From: Botryococcus braunii | Lineage: Eukaryota > Chlorophyta > Trebouxiophyceae | Direction of reading: 5' to 3' | DNA length: 20,000 nucleotides | Assembly (NCBI GenBank): GCA_002005505.1 | Contig: KV908466.1 | Coordinates: 196,876 to 216,875 of the forward strand | Shown: positions 1 through 20,000 of the stretch, piece by piece | How positions within the stretch are numbered: position 1 is the first letter of the stretch | Layout of the letters: the number at the start of each line of letters is the position of its first letter | The notes under the pieces: model-generated | The model's input: the letters and a program-made list of their open reading frames with translations, nothing else | What the model was told of the DNA's origin: nothing | The model's database searches: none | Position numbers and translations under genes: made by a program

Positions 1-11
1 GGACTTTGCAG

Positions 12-6791
<6,780 letters not shown>

Positions 6792-7044
6792 CAGTTTCAG
6801 TCAAGTCGATCATCCGTTTTCGTATGTAAAGGAGGCGTTAAAAAGTTTTCGTGTATCAGAATTGCAGGAGTCAGGGAGGAGTAGCACAGATAGCAGTTGA
6901 GACCATGAATGTTAGCATTAGGTCTAAATGACTCGTACCTTTCGGTATCGCAGGGGTGCCCCTTCTGTACTCCACTGTTAAAATCAATTGGATGGTTAAT
7001 CTGATGGGAATGCATTGCTCTCAGTTTTGGGAGCACGCACGCAA

Positions 7045-7572
<528 letters not shown>

Positions 7573-9442
7573 CAACGCATGTAGGGTGCGTCTGAGTTGG
7601 GATGCGCAGTAATGACGGAAGGTTTTACAAGAAGTGGCTGGCATTGTGCCATGTTCTCTACGATCAGCAATGATGCTCAAACTTGAAAAAAAAATGAAGG
7701 AAAGAATCTAGGATGTTAGCAGTCGCCAGATGTCAGAATGACGCAGGCGGGGTTCCTGGTCAGCATATATGATCATATGCTGCTCTCATAAAATTGAACC
7801 TAAAGAAAAAGTGACTTCTAGGAAGACAGCTTGCACTAATTGAAATACAAGCCACCTAACTCACCTGAACAGCCCCGGTTTGTCCCAATCACTCTGGGAC
7901 GGTGTGCAGCCACACTTAAACCTCAGGACCCGTCAAATAGGCAGTGTTGCCACAATAGCGGCATATCAAAACCTCATTATTTTGCATTATACTATACATC
8001 ATACTATAAAATGATGATGCACACCCTTGCCAGAGCCCCTTGAAATAGTGGTCGGCACGGACACAGTTGCCTGGACAATCTCTCATAGAGAAATCATCCA
8101 GTTCACACAGCTTATATCCGGAATTGGGAAGTCGCAAGTTCGAAGCTCTGGCTGCAAGCCCAGACCCTGCACGGAGGGCGTGGACGTTCCCTCAATCGAG
8201 CCACCATCAGGTGTAGCATGGGTTATCCTACTCGGCAGACACCATCTGAACGCTGCCCTACAGCTCTTAACCCAAATCCCCTGTACAGGGGATACAAAGC
8301 CTCAGTCATGGCAGAAGTTCCCATCGACCTATCTCACCTACCTCATTTACCACAATCGAAGTCCCATTCACGCAACCCATAGCCGCACGATCTTTTCTCC
8401 CTTTCTTGCACTCTGCCATGGACATGCAAGAATCATCCGAAGAAACGGTGCTCGTTCTACTGGCTACTACTCATGGAAGACGAGATTCGCACCAGCAGCA
8501 CTGAAGAATTACTACGTTGATCACCATCTGCAAGGGGGAACCCTCTTGACTCAATCAGCGTGGCTAATGGCGAACATAGACTTTGAATAACTCCACTGGT
8601 GGTACACAAAATTGTGGAACACGACTATTGTGGCGCCAAGGCTGTGTACTCCCCTTCAATGTTGCATAAACTAAGGTTCTGTCTCAGCCACCACACTGCC
8701 ATTATGAAAACCTTGCATTACAATCCTATTGCCACGGTATGCTCCCGGCCATGCCACTCCACAGCCACTTGGCAGCCATTGGGCAAGGCCTGCTCCTGGT
8801 CACTCTGCTTTTGACAAAAAGAGATGGACAATATTTTTGAGCAGTCTATGAAATGTACACAACAATAAATCAAATTCCCATGCCTCAGCAATGGATGGCC
8901 CACCAGCACAGAGACGGGCTGTTATTACATTAACTCATTAAGAGTTTACAAATAAGCCAAATGCAGCACGTGTCCGCTCTATAAGCCTCTAACCCCACAA
9001 AACTTCAAAAGACTCTCCCCTCATTCATTTCTCGTTATTCCTGGTGATACCAGAGAAAAACAAGGCGGTCTAACAAACTAAAGTTCATCAACTGCCCCGC
9101 CAAGTTGGCATGCACCACACCCTGTAGCCAATCATCATCGCGGAACATGGCGGTACAGCAGGGCAGGAACACTGAAGGCTGTTTGATTGCATGCTGTCAC
9201 CGATGAGCACGACTGGAGGGCCCAGCCTCAAGGTGTTACTTGCATTGAGAAGCACCAGACAAAGAGGCACACAATGTCTGTCATGAATGCATCTTGGGGG
9301 TTGCATGTGAGTGGGGTTTAAAAGACTTGAGGCTGCAATGTATTGATTTGTGTGCCTCTTCCTTCAGAGATTACTGCGTCTATGGAGCAAACATTGAGAC
9401 GACTTGAATTCACGCCTTTGGCAGGGCTGAGGAGGTTGACAT
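7573..9442. other. Spacer between convergent genes; no gene recognised
   Basis: It should contain the 3' UTR of the STAT-like gene on its right side and unassigned DNA. The longest open frame, 8027-8590 on the + strand, has no domain, no acceptable splice context and unremarkable composition. I see no RNA gene, transposon protein or terminal repeat. A short palindrome-like AT sequence (gcatatatgatcatatgc) occurs near 7763-7780. Confidence 0.5.
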
Positions 9443-19752
<10,310 letters not shown>

Positions 19753-19902
19753 CTGCCTTCACACTGCGGGGTTCTGAACAGCCCAGCAAGGGGACGTCCA
19801 CAAAGGGGAGGGAAAGACAAACGGATGTGCCTTTCAGTTTGCTCTCCTCTTTGACCTTATGGCTGGAATTCTATCAGAGAGATGGAGGTGTTCCATGTGT
19901 GA

Positions 19903-19955
19903 GATACCCTGTCGATCAAAGTTTTCAAGATACCCCTCTCAGTCAAAGTTTTCAG
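19903..19955. repeat. 27-bp direct repeat near the right edge
   Basis: ataccc(t/c)...tcaaagttttca occurs twice in tandem (19903 and 19930). It is upstream of the first visible STAT-like exon; whether it is intronic or 5' flank is unknown. Confidence 0.7.
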
Positions 19956-19985
19956 GGATGGGCAGCAGAAACCAGCTGTTGCGCC

Positions 19986-20000
19986 GGGGGGGGGGGGGGG
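19986..20000. repeat. G run cut by the window edge
   Basis: At least 15 consecutive G. It may be a natural homopolymer or mark a difficult assembly point. Confidence 0.9.

Noticed and set aside
8100..8160. GTTCGA-containing stretch resembling a tRNA B box (aagttcgaagctc)
   Set aside because: No matching A box, acceptor stem or anticodon arm at the right spacing.
8027..8590. 187-residue open frame on the + strand in the convergent spacer
   Set aside because: No domain, no repeat or transposon similarity, and no Kozak or splice context that I can defend. About 560 bases open by chance is possible.
19780..20000. Possible further 5' exon of the STAT-like gene near 19915-19980
   Set aside because: Short open frame with a weak donor (acagg|gtatct) across a small direct repeat. 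Nothing to distinguish it from intron.

Overview
The window looks like nuclear DNA of an intron-rich eukaryote with roughly balanced base composition. Coding sequence is cut into short exons (about 27 to 324 nt). The introns run from about 0.2 to 1.6 kb, almost all GT-AG, and contain long (CT)n and (GT)n arrays and minisatellites. There are no ribosome binding sites, operons, tRNAs or rRNAs. The organism cannot be fixed from the sequence. A multicellular streptophyte (charophyte) alga is my best guess, from the protein families and intron style, but other algae or protists remain possible.

I reconstructed two multi-exon genes by hand, by joining splice sites whose reading phases agree. The first is on the + strand, from the left edge to about 6791. 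It encodes a phosphatase of the MptpB-like / PF13350 tyrosine-phosphatase family with the P-loop HCIHGKDRTG and the family's typical C-terminal end (YGS..AYL...GL...EIA..R). Nine exons give about 301 residues; the 5' end lies outside the window. The second is on the - strand, from beyond the right edge down to a stop at 9443. It encodes a STAT-like SH2 protein: a long Ser/Met/Gln/Pro-rich N-terminal half, a beta-rich segment placed where STAT proteins carry their DNA-binding domain, a helical linker ending ICGFGVDRTEAERLL, an SH2 domain with GTFLVRPS and PKEKVF, and a Met/Ser/Pro-rich tail with a single tyrosine. Twelve exons give about 716 to 731 residues; the first exon(s) lie beyond 20000.

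The genes converge. Their stop codons are separated by about 2.65 kb (6792-9442), which holds a large composite (CT)n-(GT)n-G array and otherwise nothing recognisable. One neighbour resembles a reader of phosphotyrosine (SH2) and the other a possible remover of phosphate from tyrosine or phosphoinositide. Working together is an attractive idea, but convergent adjacency in such a genome is weak evidence for it.

Non-coding features include composite microsatellites in introns (3309-3838, 4417-4490, 10901-11006, 18414-18597) and in the spacer (7047-7572); two minisatellites within one intron of the STAT-like gene (57-bp and 45-bp units); a 116-bp foldback hairpin; a strong G-quadruplex motif; a perfect 28-bp palindrome; and several short tandem duplications. 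The STAT-like gene is the main discovery of the window.
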